Under the pieces are notes generated by a model, which was not told where the DNA came from, made no database searches, and saw only the letters and a program-made list of their open reading frames with translations. Position numbers and translations under genes: made by a program. A DNA stretch of 64,000 bases from NCBI RefSeq assembly GCF_018437225.1, contig NZ_JAAMFI010000003.1, forward strand, positions 1-64,000, given 5' to 3'. This document shows positions 17,129 through 26,099 of this stretch, piece by piece (positions within the stretch are counted from its first letter, which is position 1; every line of letters begins with the position of its first letter). Origin of the DNA: Fructobacillus papyriferae (GTDB lineage: Bacteria > Bacillota > Bacilli > Lactobacillales > Lactobacillaceae).

Positions 17129-18514
17129 ATGTCGAATAAACTTTGGGGTGGCCGTTTTCACGGCCAAGCAGCGGATTGGGTGGATGACTTTGGTGCTTCC
17201 ATCCACCTTGATTATCAACTGGCAGCAGAGGACATTGAAGGGTCAATCGCCCATGCAACGATGCTAGCCAAGCAAGGGATTTTGACGGAAGAAGAGTTGG
17301 AACAAATCATAGCTGGTTTGAACGAAATTCGAGAAGAAATTCTGGCGCAGACCTTTGAAGTTTCCGTCAAAAACGAAGATATCCACCTTAATATTGAGGC
17401 TAAGTTGACGGAACTGATTGGCCCAGTGGCCGGTAAACTGCACACTGCCCGTTCTCGAAATGATCAGGTAGCCACCGATTTTCATCTTTGGCTGAAACAC
17501 CGCTTACCTGCCGTCAAAGAAAAGATTCAAGGGCTTCAAGAAGCGCTGGTGAACTTGGCAGAAGACAACGTGGAGACGCTGATGCCGGGTTATACTCACC
17601 TGCAACATGCCCAACCCATCTCATATGGGCACTACCTCCTGGCCTATTTTGACATGCTGGAACGGGATTACGAGCGCTTTACCTTTAATGAAAAACATAC
17701 CGATTTGATGCCACTAGGAGCTGCCGCCCTCGCCGGCACGACTTTTCCAATCGACCGCTCTTTTGTGGCTGACGAGCTGGGCTTCGGTCAGCTTTACCAT
17801 AACAGTCTCGATGCCGTTTCCGACCGTGACTTTGCCCTGGAATTTCTCGCCAATGCCGCCATCTTGATGGCCCATCTTTCCCGGATGGCGGAGGAAATGA
17901 TTCTTTGGACCTCTTTTGAATTCAACTATTTGGAGCTTTCGGATAGTTTTTCGACCGGTTCCTCGATTATGCCACAGAAGAAAAACGCGGACTTTGCTGA
18001 ACTAAGCCGGGGAAAGACTGGTGGTGTTTATGGTCATCTAATGGGCTTGTTGACCGTGATGAAGGGGCTGCCCTTGGCCTACAATAAGGATATGCAGGAA
18101 GACAAGGCCGGGGTCTTTGATAGTTTTGAGACCATCATGAACGTGCTTCAAGTCTTTACGGGGATGATTGCCACCATGACGGTTAAGAAGGGCAACATGC
18201 GGGCCGCTTTGAAGGGCGACTATTCAAACGCCACGGAACTCGCCGATTACTTGGTCAAAAAAGGGATGCCCTTCCGTCAAGCGCATGCCGTGGTTGGCTC
18301 GCTCGTTTATCAAGGAATTGAGGCGGGTCTCCCCCTTGAAGACATGCCCTTAGAGGAATTGCAAAAGGCCTCGGAGTTAATCGACGAGGAGGTTTATCAG
18401 GTGCTTAAGCCAGAAACAGCGGTTAACGCCCGGACCTCATTTGGTGGAACGGCGATGAAAAACGTCGAAAAGGAGCTGCAGAGGGCCCAGGCCATTTTGC
18501 AGGCAAAGGCGTAA
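17129..18514 (+). CDS. argH: argininosuccinate lyase
   Basis: 461 residues. Family motifs: [27 protein letters not shown] and the signature loop [12 protein letters not shown] with the catalytic serine. It splits argininosuccinate into arginine and fumarate, completing the step begun by argG 19 bases upstream. The ATG at 17129 has only a weak TTGGGGA site; the long frame from 16979 lies inside argG and is not real. It ends the T-box operon. Confidence 0.96.
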   Translation: MSNKLWGGRFHGQAADWVDDFGASIHLDYQLAAEDIEGSIAHATMLAKQGILTEEELEQIIAGLNEIREEILAQTFEVSVKNEDIHLNIEAKLTELIGPVAGKLHTARSRNDQVATDFHLWLKHRLPAVKEKIQGLQEALVNLAEDNVETLMPGYTHLQHAQPISYGHYLLAYFDMLERDYERFTFNEKHTDLMPLGAAALAGTTFPIDRSFVADELGFGQLYHNSLDAVSDRDFALEFLANAAILMAHLSRMAEEMILWTSFEFNYLELSDSFSTGSSIMPQKKNADFAELSRGKTGGVYGHLMGLLTVMKGLPLAYNKDMQEDKAGVFDSFETIMNVLQVFTGMIATMTVKKGNMRAALKGDYSNATELADYLVKKGMPFRQAHAVVGSLVYQGIEAGLPLEDMPLEELQKASELIDEEVYQVLKPETAVNARTSFGGTAMKNVEKELQRAQAILQAKA

Positions 18515-18523
18515 GGCGTTTGC

Positions 18524-18557
18524 AAAAAAAGTAGCGATGACCGCTACTTTTTCTTTT
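18524..18557 (+). terminator. terminator after argH
   Basis: AAAAAGTAGCG / CGCTACTTTTT with a five-base loop and a T-rich tail. Confidence 0.88.
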
Positions 18558-18565
18558 TGATTAAA

Positions 18566-18618
18566 ATTGACACAGTGTCAATATCGAGTATACTAGGGGT
18601 TGTAATGACACCGTGTCA
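18566..18618 (+). promoter_or_regulatory. hrtRBA promoter with two palindromic operators
   Basis: TTGACA (18567-18572), 16-base spacer, TATACT (18589-18594). The -35 box lies inside the perfect 17-base palindrome ATTGACACAGTGTCAAT (18566-18582), and a second copy of its core, TGACACCGTGTCA (18606-18618), lies just after the transcription start. The sites resemble the published HrtR target in Lactococcus lactis (recalled, not checked). Confidence 0.85.
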
Positions 18619-18632
18619 ACGAGGGAAAAAGA

Positions 18633-19136
18633 ATGATTAAGGACTTATTTTACAAATTAAAAAAGGATAAGCGAAAGCAGATTACCCAGGATTTTTACCA
18701 GGTTTTTTCCGAAAAGGACTTGCTAACAGTTTCGGTTAAGGACTTGGTTTTAGCTACCAACATTTCAAGGGGGTCTTTTTATACGTACTTTGATAGTCCA
18801 AGGGATGCTTACGCCTATGTTTTAGCGCAGGTTTTGCAGCGAATTCACCGACAATTGGAGGGACAAAATCCTTTCGTTGCTGCGCGTCAATTCCTCGAAA
18901 CAATGACCACTAATCCTGACCGGGCATTTTTGAAACATTACTACACGGTCAATGAAATCATTTTGGAAGTGCACGGCGAGGCCAAGGGCTCTCTTTTGGA
19001 AGATCAAGCATTAGACGAATGGCTGGTTTCCGTTTCGGTCCACGAGTTAATTCGGCGTTATTTTTTAAATCCAGAGAATCGGAAGATGATTTTAGACCGG
19101 TTATCCGCATTGGAAGCATGGAGTAAAAGGAGTTAA
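18633..19136 (+). CDS. hrtR: TetR-family regulator, probably heme sensor HrtR
   Basis: 167 residues, shorter than most TetR proteins. The N-terminal helix-turn-helix (VKDLVLATNISRGSFYTYFDS, about residues 30-50) is typical. It is the first gene of an operon with an FtsX-like permease and an ATPase, and two palindromes bracket the promoter, so it is almost surely an autorepressor of the export genes. In L. lactis the same arrangement (hrtR-hrtB-hrtA) senses heme and releases DNA when heme binds. The heme assignment is by resemblance and context; another toxic ligand is possible. GAGGG gives the ribosome binding site. Confidence 0.78.
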   Translation: MIKDLFYKLKKDKRKQITQDFYQVFSEKDLLTVSVKDLVLATNISRGSFYTYFDSPRDAYAYVLAQVLQRIHRQLEGQNPFVAARQFLETMTTNPDRAFLKHYYTVNEIILEVHGEAKGSLLEDQALDEWLVSVSVHELIRRYFLNPENRKMILDRLSALEAWSKRS

Positions 19137-19138
19137 CG

Positions 19139-20194
19139 ATGTTTTTAGCATTAAAAGAAATGAAAAAAGAAAAGCTACGGTATGGCCTTGTAATTGGCGT
19201 CGTTTTGTTGGTGGCTTACTTGATTTTCATGCTCTCTGCTTTAGCGCAGGGGCTGTCTGGACAAAATACTGCAGCAGTGAACAGTTGGCAAAGTCAATCG
19301 ATTATGATGTCAAAGGATGCCAATGGTAACTTGGCCCAGTCAATGTTGACGGCAAAGGATTTACCTGTTCAATCAAAACAGAACAAGACGGATCGTGTTG
19401 GGCTGGCTCAAGGGATTTTGAAAGTCGGTGATGCAAGACAGGCGGCTACCTTTGTCGGCTTGCAAAAAGGGGCAACCATTAGGCAAACAATTCAATTGAC
19501 AGAGGGTCGGCTAAACAGGGGTGACCATGAAATCGTTTTGTCAGATGCATTGCGACGTGCTGGGTTTAAACTTAATCAAGAAGTCAAAATGGGGATGTTT
19601 ACAGACCATTACCGAGTTGTTGGTTTCGCCAAGGCAGCCTTTTACAATATGTCACCGGTGGTTTATGGGGATCTGTCCGATTGGGCCGCTATCAAAGGGG
19701 TAAACAGTGAATTTGTTGGCTCCGGACTGATCAGTCAAGAAAATCAGCATGCTGAAAAGAGTAACGAACAAATTTTAAATAAGAACGAACTTTTTAATAA
19801 GATGCCCGGCTATTCGGCGCAAAACATGACTTTTGCTTTCATGATTGGTTTTTTGGTCGTGATCTCGATTGTTATCGTGGCGATTTTCCTATACATTTTG
19901 ACCATGCAAAAAATTGAAAATCTGGCCGTCTTGCGTGCGCAAGGTATTCCCACGAGTTATCTGCTAAAGAATACTTTGGCGCAAACGATGTTGATCATGC
20001 TGATTGCCGTTGGCCTTGGAACTTTTTTGGCAGCGCTCACGGGGATGGTTGTCCCGATGGCCGTGCCCATGCAATTCGATCCAAAGCTGATGAGTGTTTC
20101 GGCTATTTTACTGGTCTTAACCGGTCTTTTTGGGGCAATCATTCCGATGCGCATCATTGCAAAGATCGATCCGATTTCGGTCATTGGAGGGTAA
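19139..20194 (+). CDS. hrtB: ABC exporter permease, HrtB-like
   Basis: 351 residues. An N-terminal membrane helix (residues 17-40), a large extracellular domain (about 45-230) and three C-terminal helices form the FtsX/MacB layout. The opening MFLALKEMKKEKLRYGL is characteristic of HrtB proteins, which with HrtA expel heme from the membrane. The start lies two bases after the hrtR stop, with AAAGGAG upstream. Confidence 0.82.
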   Translation: MFLALKEMKKEKLRYGLVIGVVLLVAYLIFMLSALAQGLSGQNTAAVNSWQSQSIMMSKDANGNLAQSMLTAKDLPVQSKQNKTDRVGLAQGILKVGDARQAATFVGLQKGATIRQTIQLTEGRLNRGDHEIVLSDALRRAGFKLNQEVKMGMFTDHYRVVGFAKAAFYNMSPVVYGDLSDWAAIKGVNSEFVGSGLISQENQHAEKSNEQILNKNELFNKMPGYSAQNMTFAFMIGFLVVISIVIVAIFLYILTMQKIENLAVLRAQGIPTSYLLKNTLAQTMLIMLIAVGLGTFLAALTGMVVPMAVPMQFDPKLMSVSAILLVLTGLFGAIIPMRIIAKIDPISVIGG

Positions 20195-20195
20195 G

Positions 20196-20873
20196 ATGCA
20201 AAAGCTTGAATTAAAAAAAGTAAATAAAATTTTTGGCGCCAAAAGTAATCAGGTCCAGGCGCTAAAAGAGGTGAATTTTGAAGCTCGTTCAGGTGAAGTA
20301 ACGCTAATTTTGGGCCCTTCTGGTTCGGGAAAGTCAACTTTACTGACCATCTTAGGCGGTTTACAACAGCCAACGAGTGGGGAAGTTTGGATTAATGGGG
20401 AGCGCTTTGATGGTAAGAAAGGAAAAGCAGCGGATGCTTTTCGGCTTGACCACATTGGTTTTGTTCTTCAGTCCTATAGTCTTGTTCCCTATCTAACGGT
20501 TAACGATCAGTTTACACTGGTGGATAAAGTGAAAAAGACTGGTCAAATAGACAAACAGACTTTCCAAGGTTACATTGACCGCTTGGGCATTGACAAGCTG
20601 CGTCATAAATTTCCGGGCGAACTTTCAGGTGGACAAAGTCAGCGCGCCGCTATCGCGCGGGCACTCTATGCTAATCCGGACTTTATCCTAGCAGACGAAC
20701 CGACGGCAGCCCTAGATTCGGAGCGTGTAGCAGAGGTGGGGCAGCTTTTCAAAGACATTGCCGAAAAGGCTGAAAAAGCGGTGGTAATCGTGACCCATGA
20801 TCTGCGCCTCCGGGAAAAAGCCGATCGAATCTATCAATTGGTCGATGGTCAAATTACGATTGAAAAAAGTTAA
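20196..20873 (+). CDS. hrtA: ABC exporter ATPase, HrtA-like
   Basis: 225 residues. Walker [10 protein letters not shown], signature LSGGQSQRAAIARAL, Walker B FILADEPTAALDSE and H-loop VTHD. This is the LolD/MacB-type ATPase that pairs with FtsX-like permeases. GGAGG (20186-20190) precedes ATG 20196, and the start follows the hrtB stop by one base; the longer frame from 20130 lies in hrtB. Confidence 0.87.
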   Translation: MQKLELKKVNKIFGAKSNQVQALKEVNFEARSGEVTLILGPSGSGKSTLLTILGGLQQPTSGEVWINGERFDGKKGKAADAFRLDHIGFVLQSYSLVPYLTVNDQFTLVDKVKKTGQIDKQTFQGYIDRLGIDKLRHKFPGELSGGQSQRAAIARALYANPDFILADEPTAALDSERVAEVGQLFKDIAEKAEKAVVIVTHDLRLREKADRIYQLVDGQITIEKS

Positions 20874-20880
20874 ATAAACG

Positions 20881-20910
20881 AAAAAAGACAGCCGAGCGGC
20901 TGTCTTTTTT
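20881..20910. terminator. bidirectional terminator
   Basis: AAAAAAGACAGCCG / CGGCTGTCTTTTTT around a two-base centre, with A and T runs on both sides. It separates hrtA from the convergent metal-binding protein gene. Confidence 0.9.
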
Positions 20911-20914
20911 CAGT

Positions 20915-21808
20915 TTATGAAGCGATGTACTTTTCAATTTGATTCAATTCCGATAATTTCCAATCGACGTAAGAGGTCTTGTCTGGCGATGTTTCGGTGA
21001 CCTTTACAATTGGTAGGTTTTCTTGCTTGGCTAACTTGATCAGTTTGGCCACATCACCTCCGGAAGTCTGTGTATTTTGTACGACCAGATCAATCTCATG
21101 GTTTTTCATTTGTTCTTGAATCTTTTTCATTACTGAAGGCGCTGGATCACTTTCTTCGCCAACGGCTTCGGCAAATGCATCACCGGTGATGGTCAATCCC
21201 AAGTCATGGAGCATGTATTCGTAAACAGATTCCGTCTCAAAGGCCACGCGCCCATTCAATTGGCTTTTGAGTGCGGCAACCTTTTCGGTCACTGGTGTTA
21301 ATTTTTCTTTGTAGGCTGCGGCGTTTTTCTGATAATCAGCTTTGTGATCGGGATCTTTTTTAGATAATTGATCGGCTAGCTGCTGAGCAGCCTGCACCAT
21401 GTTTTCAGGGTCGTTCCACAAGTGCGGGTTATCCTTGTCGCTTTTTTTCAACAGTTGAGAGACCAGTATCAGTTGTGTCTTCTTCGAAGAACGGGTCAGC
21501 TTATTTAACCAGGCATCATAGCCTAGGCCGTTCCCAAAGGCAATGTCTGCTTTGGAGACTTCCTTTGCCACCTGGTTAGTGGGTTCGAAGTCTTCTGGTG
21601 AAACGGACTGCTTTGAAATAATGGCTGAGACATTAGCATGATCACCAGCAACGGTCGAAGCTAATTCAGCATAAACGTTGGTTGAGGCCACAATGGTTAA
21701 TTGACCATCCTCTTTTTTCTGATCGGAATGTTTTGGCCAGAGGGCGATTGATAAAATGACCAATAGAAAAACGGACATGATACCAACTAAAATCTTGGTT
21801 CTTTTCAT
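20915..21808 (-). CDS. orphan metal-ABC substrate-binding protein (ZnuA/PsaA-like)
   Basis: 297 residues. A hydrophobic N-terminal segment (residues 7-24) without a clear lipobox cysteine is followed by the cluster A-I binding-protein fold: TIVASTNVYAELA, NPHLWNDPENM, FETESVYEYMLHDLGL. Of the four usual metal ligands, the His of HLW and the Glu of FETES are visible, but the first His (normally DPHxYEP) is Glu or Asp in SPEDFEP. No ATPase or permease gene is next to it. It may hand metal to a transporter encoded elsewhere or have changed specificity. ATG 21808 has AAAGGA upstream. Confidence 0.82.
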   Translation of the reverse strand: MKRTKILVGIMSVFLLVILSIALWPKHSDQKKEDGQLTIVASTNVYAELASTVAGDHANVSAIISKQSVSPEDFEPTNQVAKEVSKADIAFGNGLGYDAWLNKLTRSSKKTQLILVSQLLKKSDKDNPHLWNDPENMVQAAQQLADQLSKKDPDHKADYQKNAAAYKEKLTPVTEKVAALKSQLNGRVAFETESVYEYMLHDLGLTITGDAFAEAVGEESDPAPSVMKKIQEQMKNHEIDLVVQNTQTSGGDVAKLIKLAKQENLPIVKVTETSPDKTSYVDWKLSELNQIEKYIAS

Positions 21809-21871
21809 GAGAATCCTTTCGCTATAACATGTTTTGTACATTTTAAGCATAGCGGGCAGGTGAACTTATAG

Positions 21872-22555
21872 TCAAACCTTAGGGTCGTCCTCAGTTTTCT
21901 TTATAAGGGTAAAGTCCTCTTTAGAGGAACGCCAAATGGCATGCTGCAATTCTGTCAAGATAGCCGATAGATCAGAGTCATCCAACCGATCCTTCAAATA
22001 AACAAAGGAAAGGCGGAAGGGCGGTAGGTTTTTTTCATTGTATAAATGCAGTGCAGGATGGGGAATATCTAAAATCGTTAACTTTTCTTCTATTAAATTA
22101 CTGTCTTCTGAAAGATCACCAGTGATAAAGGCGGCATCCAAGTCGCCCTTTTGAATTTGCGATAAGGCTTCGTCGGAGTGAACCAATCGTTTTTGGAGGT
22201 GGATTAAAAAGTGGTCTGACAGGTGTTCTTTAACGGCCGGAAAGTAGGCAAATTCAACCAGATCCGTTAGCCCAAGCACGAATTTCTGATTGGCCTCTTT
22301 GATGATTTCCGTTTCGGCCAGTGCCATTTCTTGTAAAATGACGGCGGCGTGCTTTTGTAAAATGCGTCCTGAGTGGGTGAGTGTGAGCTGTTGTCGGCTC
22401 GGATCGCGCCAAATGAGTTCCGTTTTAAGTTCTTTTTCGAGGCGTTTGATGGCCAAAGAAACGGTCGGCTGAGAAATTTTAAACTTTTTTGAGACTTGTG
22501 AAAAAGACCCTAAATCAGCAAGGGCCATATAATAAGCTAGATCTTGAATTCGCAT
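21872..22555 (-). CDS. mleR: LysR-family regulator, MleR-like, shortened
   Basis: 227 residues against about 290-300 for the family. The N-terminal winged HTH is intact (SFSQVSKKFKISQPTVSLAIKRLEKEL, residues 17-43). The effector domain begins normally at about residue 90 (FVLGLTDLVEFAYFP) but ends after one lobe, so the second lobe is missing without any frameshift. It is divergent from the malolactic enzyme gene with a 218-base gap, the classical mleR position, and likely activates it in response to malate. Loss of a lobe may have altered effector response. Confidence 0.83.
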   Translation of the reverse strand: MRIQDLAYYMALADLGSFSQVSKKFKISQPTVSLAIKRLEKELKTELIWRDPSRQQLTLTHSGRILQKHAAVILQEMALAETEIIKEANQKFVLGLTDLVEFAYFPAVKEHLSDHFLIHLQKRLVHSDEALSQIQKGDLDAAFITGDLSEDSNLIEEKLTILDIPHPALHLYNEKNLPPFRLSFVYLKDRLDDSDLSAILTELQHAIWRSSKEDFTLIKKTEDDPKV

Positions 22556-22683
22556 CGACAGTTCCTTTCACAAAGTAAAATATTGAACAAAATTCAGTTA
22601 AAAAGTATCTAAAGTATATCAGAAAAAAGCCCTTAAAAAGCGACAAATCAAGAAAAGTGTCTTGGAAAACAGAGTCGTTCTAT

Positions 22684-22754
22684 TTGACGGAATAAGCAGA
22701 TGAGCGTAAACTATTCCCATAAACTTAGGTCGTTAAAAGACCTAAAGTAGACAG
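22684..22754 (+). promoter_or_regulatory. promoter and 5' UTR hairpin of malolactic enzyme
   Basis: TTGACG (22684-22689), 17-base spacer, TAAACT (22707-22712). The leader RNA contains the hairpin TTAGGTC / GACCTAA (22725-22731 and 22739-22745) upstream of the AAAGGAG ribosome binding site. The 100 bases before the promoter, between it and mleR, hold A+T-rich stretches suited to LysR binding but I see no perfect T-N11-A palindrome. Confidence 0.75.
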
Positions 22755-22773
22755 AAAAAGGAGTTCATCTCAC

Positions 22774-24399
22774 ATGACCACACCAATCGAGATTTTGAAC
22801 AACCCCTTCTTGAACAAGGGGACAGGGTTCACGATGGAAGAACGAAAGGAACTCGGCGTAGCCGGACTTTTGCCTCCACGCGTGCAAACTTTGGAAGAAC
22901 AAGAAGCACAAACGTACGCACAATTCCAGTCAAAGCCATCTGACTTGGAAAAGCGCTTGTTCTTGATGGAAATCTTCAACACGAACCACACGTTGTTCTA
23001 CTACATGTTCTCACAACACGTGGTTGAATTCATGCCAATCGTCTACGATCCAGTTATCGCTGACACGATCGAAAACTACTCTGATTTGTTTGTCGATCCA
23101 CAAAACGCGGTTTACTTCTCAATCGATAACGATGAAGACTTCGAAACGAGCTTGAAGAACGCCGCTAACGGCCGTGACATCAAGTTGATCGTTGTGACGG
23201 ATGCCGAAGGTATCTTGGGTATCGGTGACTGGGGTGTTAACGGTGTTGACATCGCTGTTGGTAAGTTGATGGTTTATACGGCCGCTGCTGGTGTTAACCC
23301 AGCCGACGTATTGCCAGTTGTCTTGGACAACGGAACGAACAACAAGGAATTGTTGGAAAACCCTAACTACTTGGGTAACCGTCACGAACGTGTTCGCGGC
23401 GAAAAGTACGACAAGTTCGTTGACGACTTCGTACAAGCTGCAGAAAAGACTTTCCCTAACTTGTACTTGCACTGGGAAGACTTTGCCCGTCAAAACGGTG
23501 CCAAGATCTTGAACAAGTACAAGAACGACATCACGACCTTCAACGATGACATCCAAGGAACTGGAATCATCACGTTGGCCGCTGCATTGGGTGCCATGAA
23601 CATCACTGGTGAAAAGTTGTCCGAACAGACTTACTTGTCATTCGGTGCAGGTTCAGCCGGTTCTGGTATTGCTGCTCGTATCTACGACGAAATGTTGCAA
23701 GAAGGTTTGTCAGAAGAAGAAGCTAAGTCACACATCTACTTGGTCGATAAGCAAGGTTTGCTCTTCGACGACATGGACGACTTGACGCCAGAACAAGCAC
23801 CATTTGCTCGTAAGCGTTCAGAATTCGCTAACGCTGACCAGTTGAAGGACTTGATGTCAGTTGTTAAGGAAATCCACCCAACGATCTTGGTTGGTACGTC
23901 AACTGTTCCTGGTGCCTTCACCAAGGAAATCGTTCAAGAAATGGCTTCTCACGTAGAACGCCCAATCATCTTCCCATTGTCTAACCCAACGAAGTTGGTT
24001 GAAGCAACGGCGAAGGACTTGCTTGAATGGACTGACGGTAAGGCATTGGTTGCCAACGGTATCCCTGTTGACCCAATCGAATACAAGGGTGTTACGTACA
24101 ACATCGGTCAAGCCAACAACGCCTTGGTTTACCCAGGTCTTGGACTTGGAACGATCGCTTCAACGGCTAAGGTCTTGAACGATGAAATGATCTCAGCCGC
24201 TGCTCACTCATTGGGTGGTTTGGTTGACGGAACGAAGCCAGGTGCCGCTGTTTTGCCTCCTGTCTCACAATTGACGAAGTTCTCTGAAGATGTTGCCATC
24301 GCAGTTGCGCAATCAGCTGTTGACCAAGGCATCACGAAGGAAAAGATTTCTGACGTGAAGTCAGCTATCGAAGCCTTGAAGTGGGAACCAAAGTACTAA
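22774..24399 (+). CDS. mleA: malolactic enzyme
   Basis: 541 residues, full length. The malic-enzyme domain (residues about 75-260) includes the NAD-malic type core [15 protein letters not shown] and [14 protein letters not shown]; the NAD(P)-binding domain has [12 protein letters not shown]. In LAB this protein converts L-malate directly to L-lactate and CO2, relieving acid stress. Codon use is strongly biased to a few codons (TTG, AAG, ACG, CCA), as in phosphoketolase, pointing to high expression. The malate permease gene (mleP) that often follows is absent; a convergent exporter gene lies there instead. Confidence 0.95.
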   Translation: MTTPIEILNNPFLNKGTGFTMEERKELGVAGLLPPRVQTLEEQEAQTYAQFQSKPSDLEKRLFLMEIFNTNHTLFYYMFSQHVVEFMPIVYDPVIADTIENYSDLFVDPQNAVYFSIDNDEDFETSLKNAANGRDIKLIVVTDAEGILGIGDWGVNGVDIAVGKLMVYTAAAGVNPADVLPVVLDNGTNNKELLENPNYLGNRHERVRGEKYDKFVDDFVQAAEKTFPNLYLHWEDFARQNGAKILNKYKNDITTFNDDIQGTGIITLAAALGAMNITGEKLSEQTYLSFGAGSAGSGIAARIYDEMLQEGLSEEEAKSHIYLVDKQGLLFDDMDDLTPEQAPFARKRSEFANADQLKDLMSVVKEIHPTILVGTSTVPGAFTKEIVQEMASHVERPIIFPLSNPTKLVEATAKDLLEWTDGKALVANGIPVDPIEYKGVTYNIGQANNALVYPGLGLGTIASTAKVLNDEMISAAAHSLGGLVDGTKPGAAVLPPVSQLTKFSEDVAIAVAQSAVDQGITKEKISDVKSAIEALKWEPKY

Positions 24400-24420
24400 G
24401 AGCTACGCTTAGCTCACTTG

Positions 24421-24452
24421 AAAAAGAATCGCCTTTTGGCGGTTCTTTTTTT
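24421..24452 (+). terminator. terminator after mleA
   Basis: AAGAATCGCC / GGCGGTTCTT with a TTTT loop and T-run. Confidence 0.88.
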
Positions 24453-24465
24453 GTGCGGGCAAATA

Positions 24466-24508
24466 AAAATCCGTTCGAACTGCTAGATGAGTTCGAGCGG
24501 ATTTTTTT
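24466..24508. terminator. terminator of the ThrE-type gene
   Basis: AAAATCCGTTCGAAC / GTTCGAGCGGATTTT, with T-run on the plus side and A-run for the minus-strand transcript. It abuts the mleA terminator, so the convergent genes are doubly insulated. Confidence 0.85.
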
Positions 24509-24515
24509 GGAATGC

Positions 24516-25877
24516 TTAATCCACCTTACGCCAATCCTTATCCATAATAAAGCGGGCGACATAGAGGCCAAATGGCAGGAAAATCATGATGAGGGCGGCC
24601 TTGATCAACCAAGTGGCGCCGACACCGATATTGTTCAGACCGAGGTTGTAGACACCACGGTAGATGTATAGTCCCGGAACCATGATAACGATGGCGGGCA
24701 CCGTCAGAGAAATTCGTGGGAAGGTCGTGTACCGGTTGATGAAAGAAGCGGCCAAACCTGCAATCAAAGCCCCGATGAAGGCTGCGGCTGCAGGAGGCAG
24801 CTGTGAGAGGTCAACCAGCTCGAGACGGGTTGTGTTGGCAATTGCGCCAATTATTCCAGCCGTTGTTGCTAATTTGAGCTTCGAGTTAAACATCAAAGAA
24901 AAGCCGAAGACGCCGGCAAAGGATGCCAGGAGGCGGCAGGCAATCAATGGATACAGGCTCAGACCCTGTGGTAAAAAGTTTTGTGGACGCAGCCCGAAGA
25001 GCATGGCTAAAAGCCAACCAACCAGAGTTGCAGAGAAGATAATCATCAGTGCAAAAGCCAGCCGTTCCAGCCCAGAGCGCATGTCGTTTTTAGACAAATC
25101 CAAGATTGATGTGATGAAAGGAAAGCCTGGAATAACGAAGAGCATGGCCCCGATATAGCCGGCTTCGTGGGCCGAAGAGAGTGGGAGAAGCGAGTGCAGT
25201 AAGAACAAGGTCAGCACGTAGGCCAAGCAGGCTGCGGCCACGCCGAGAACGGTCGTTGCAACGGCGTTCCAGTGTTTTTGTCCAAGACGTTTTCTCGTGA
25301 ATTGTCCAAAAAAGGCACCGATAAAGCAGTCGAACATCTCGACCGGCCCGCCACCGAGTAAAAAGATAAAGCCGCAGCAGGCGAGACCACCGGCAAGGCC
25401 AGCACGAAATGGGCCGTAGTTGCCGGGGCGTTTTTGAATCTTGTCTAGTTCTTGGTGCGCGAGTTGCGGCTTCTGGTCAGCATACTTCACCGCGAATTGA
25501 TCGACGAAGTCTTCGATCAAGGTCATTTTGTGGGTGTTCACGCCGGTTGCGGCTAGGGAAAGCGATTCGGTGAAGGAATCGGCCCCGTCGAAGCAAGTCA
25601 CCGTAATGGCTGTGAAACCGATGTCAGCAGAAATCGTCAATTGCAGCGCGCGGGCGACCTTGTTCATGGCCGACCGAACGCGCCAAGCCCCGGTTCCAGT
25701 CGACAACAACTGAATGCCGACGCGACCGACAATCGAGGCGCGGACTGGCAGTGCTGACTGTCGAGCGGGCCGAACTTCTTTTTCGATAACCTTTTCCCAG
25801 CGAACGGCCATGTGCTGATGCAAACGCTCAGGGTGCTCCGTGTCGTTAAGGGCAGACTGTGTAGTCGTGGAATTCAT
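24516..25877 (-). CDS. threonine/serine exporter family membrane protein (ThrE type)
   Basis: 453 residues. A soluble N-terminal half with the ThrE/DUF1212 domain (about residues 35-270, including the SADIGFTAITVTCFDG stretch) runs into a membrane half containing both DUF1212 and DUF3815 helices, giving about ten segments. The family exports threonine and serine, protecting against amino-acid excess; the transport role here is inferred. ATG 25877 follows TTGGAG by ten bases. It is convergent with mleA and stands alone. Confidence 0.82.
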   Translation of the reverse strand: MNSTTTQSALNDTEHPERLHQHMAVRWEKVIEKEVRPARQSALPVRASIVGRVGIQLLSTGTGAWRVRSAMNKVARALQLTISADIGFTAITVTCFDGADSFTESLSLAATGVNTHKMTLIEDFVDQFAVKYADQKPQLAHQELDKIQKRPGNYGPFRAGLAGGLACCGFIFLLGGGPVEMFDCFIGAFFGQFTRKRLGQKHWNAVATTVLGVAAACLAYVLTLFLLHSLLPLSSAHEAGYIGAMLFVIPGFPFITSILDLSKNDMRSGLERLAFALMIIFSATLVGWLLAMLFGLRPQNFLPQGLSLYPLIACRLLASFAGVFGFSLMFNSKLKLATTAGIIGAIANTTRLELVDLSQLPPAAAAFIGALIAGLAASFINRYTTFPRISLTVPAIVIMVPGLYIYRGVYNLGLNNIGVGATWLIKAALIMIFLPFGLYVARFIMDKDWRKVD

Positions 25878-25984
25878 GCCAAAATACTCCAATCAAGACG
25901 AGTTCTAAACGCAATAATATAGCTTTATGATAGGCTTCTGAGGGGTGATTTTCAAGGGAGAAAGGCCCTAAGAATTTTGGCAAA

Positions 25985-26014
25985 TAAAAAACCCATCGCT
26001 GACCGGCGATGGGT
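25985..26014 (-). terminator. terminator of rpiA
   Basis: ACCCATCGC / GCGATGGGT stem with a six-base loop, followed on the minus strand by six T residues. Confidence 0.88.
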
Positions 26015-26099
26015 GGAAGGGAGGTGTTAAAACCGCCTTCTAAGAATCCATAAATAAATGATCGCACTTCTTATAGAAGCAAAATATGACGAAAAGGAA

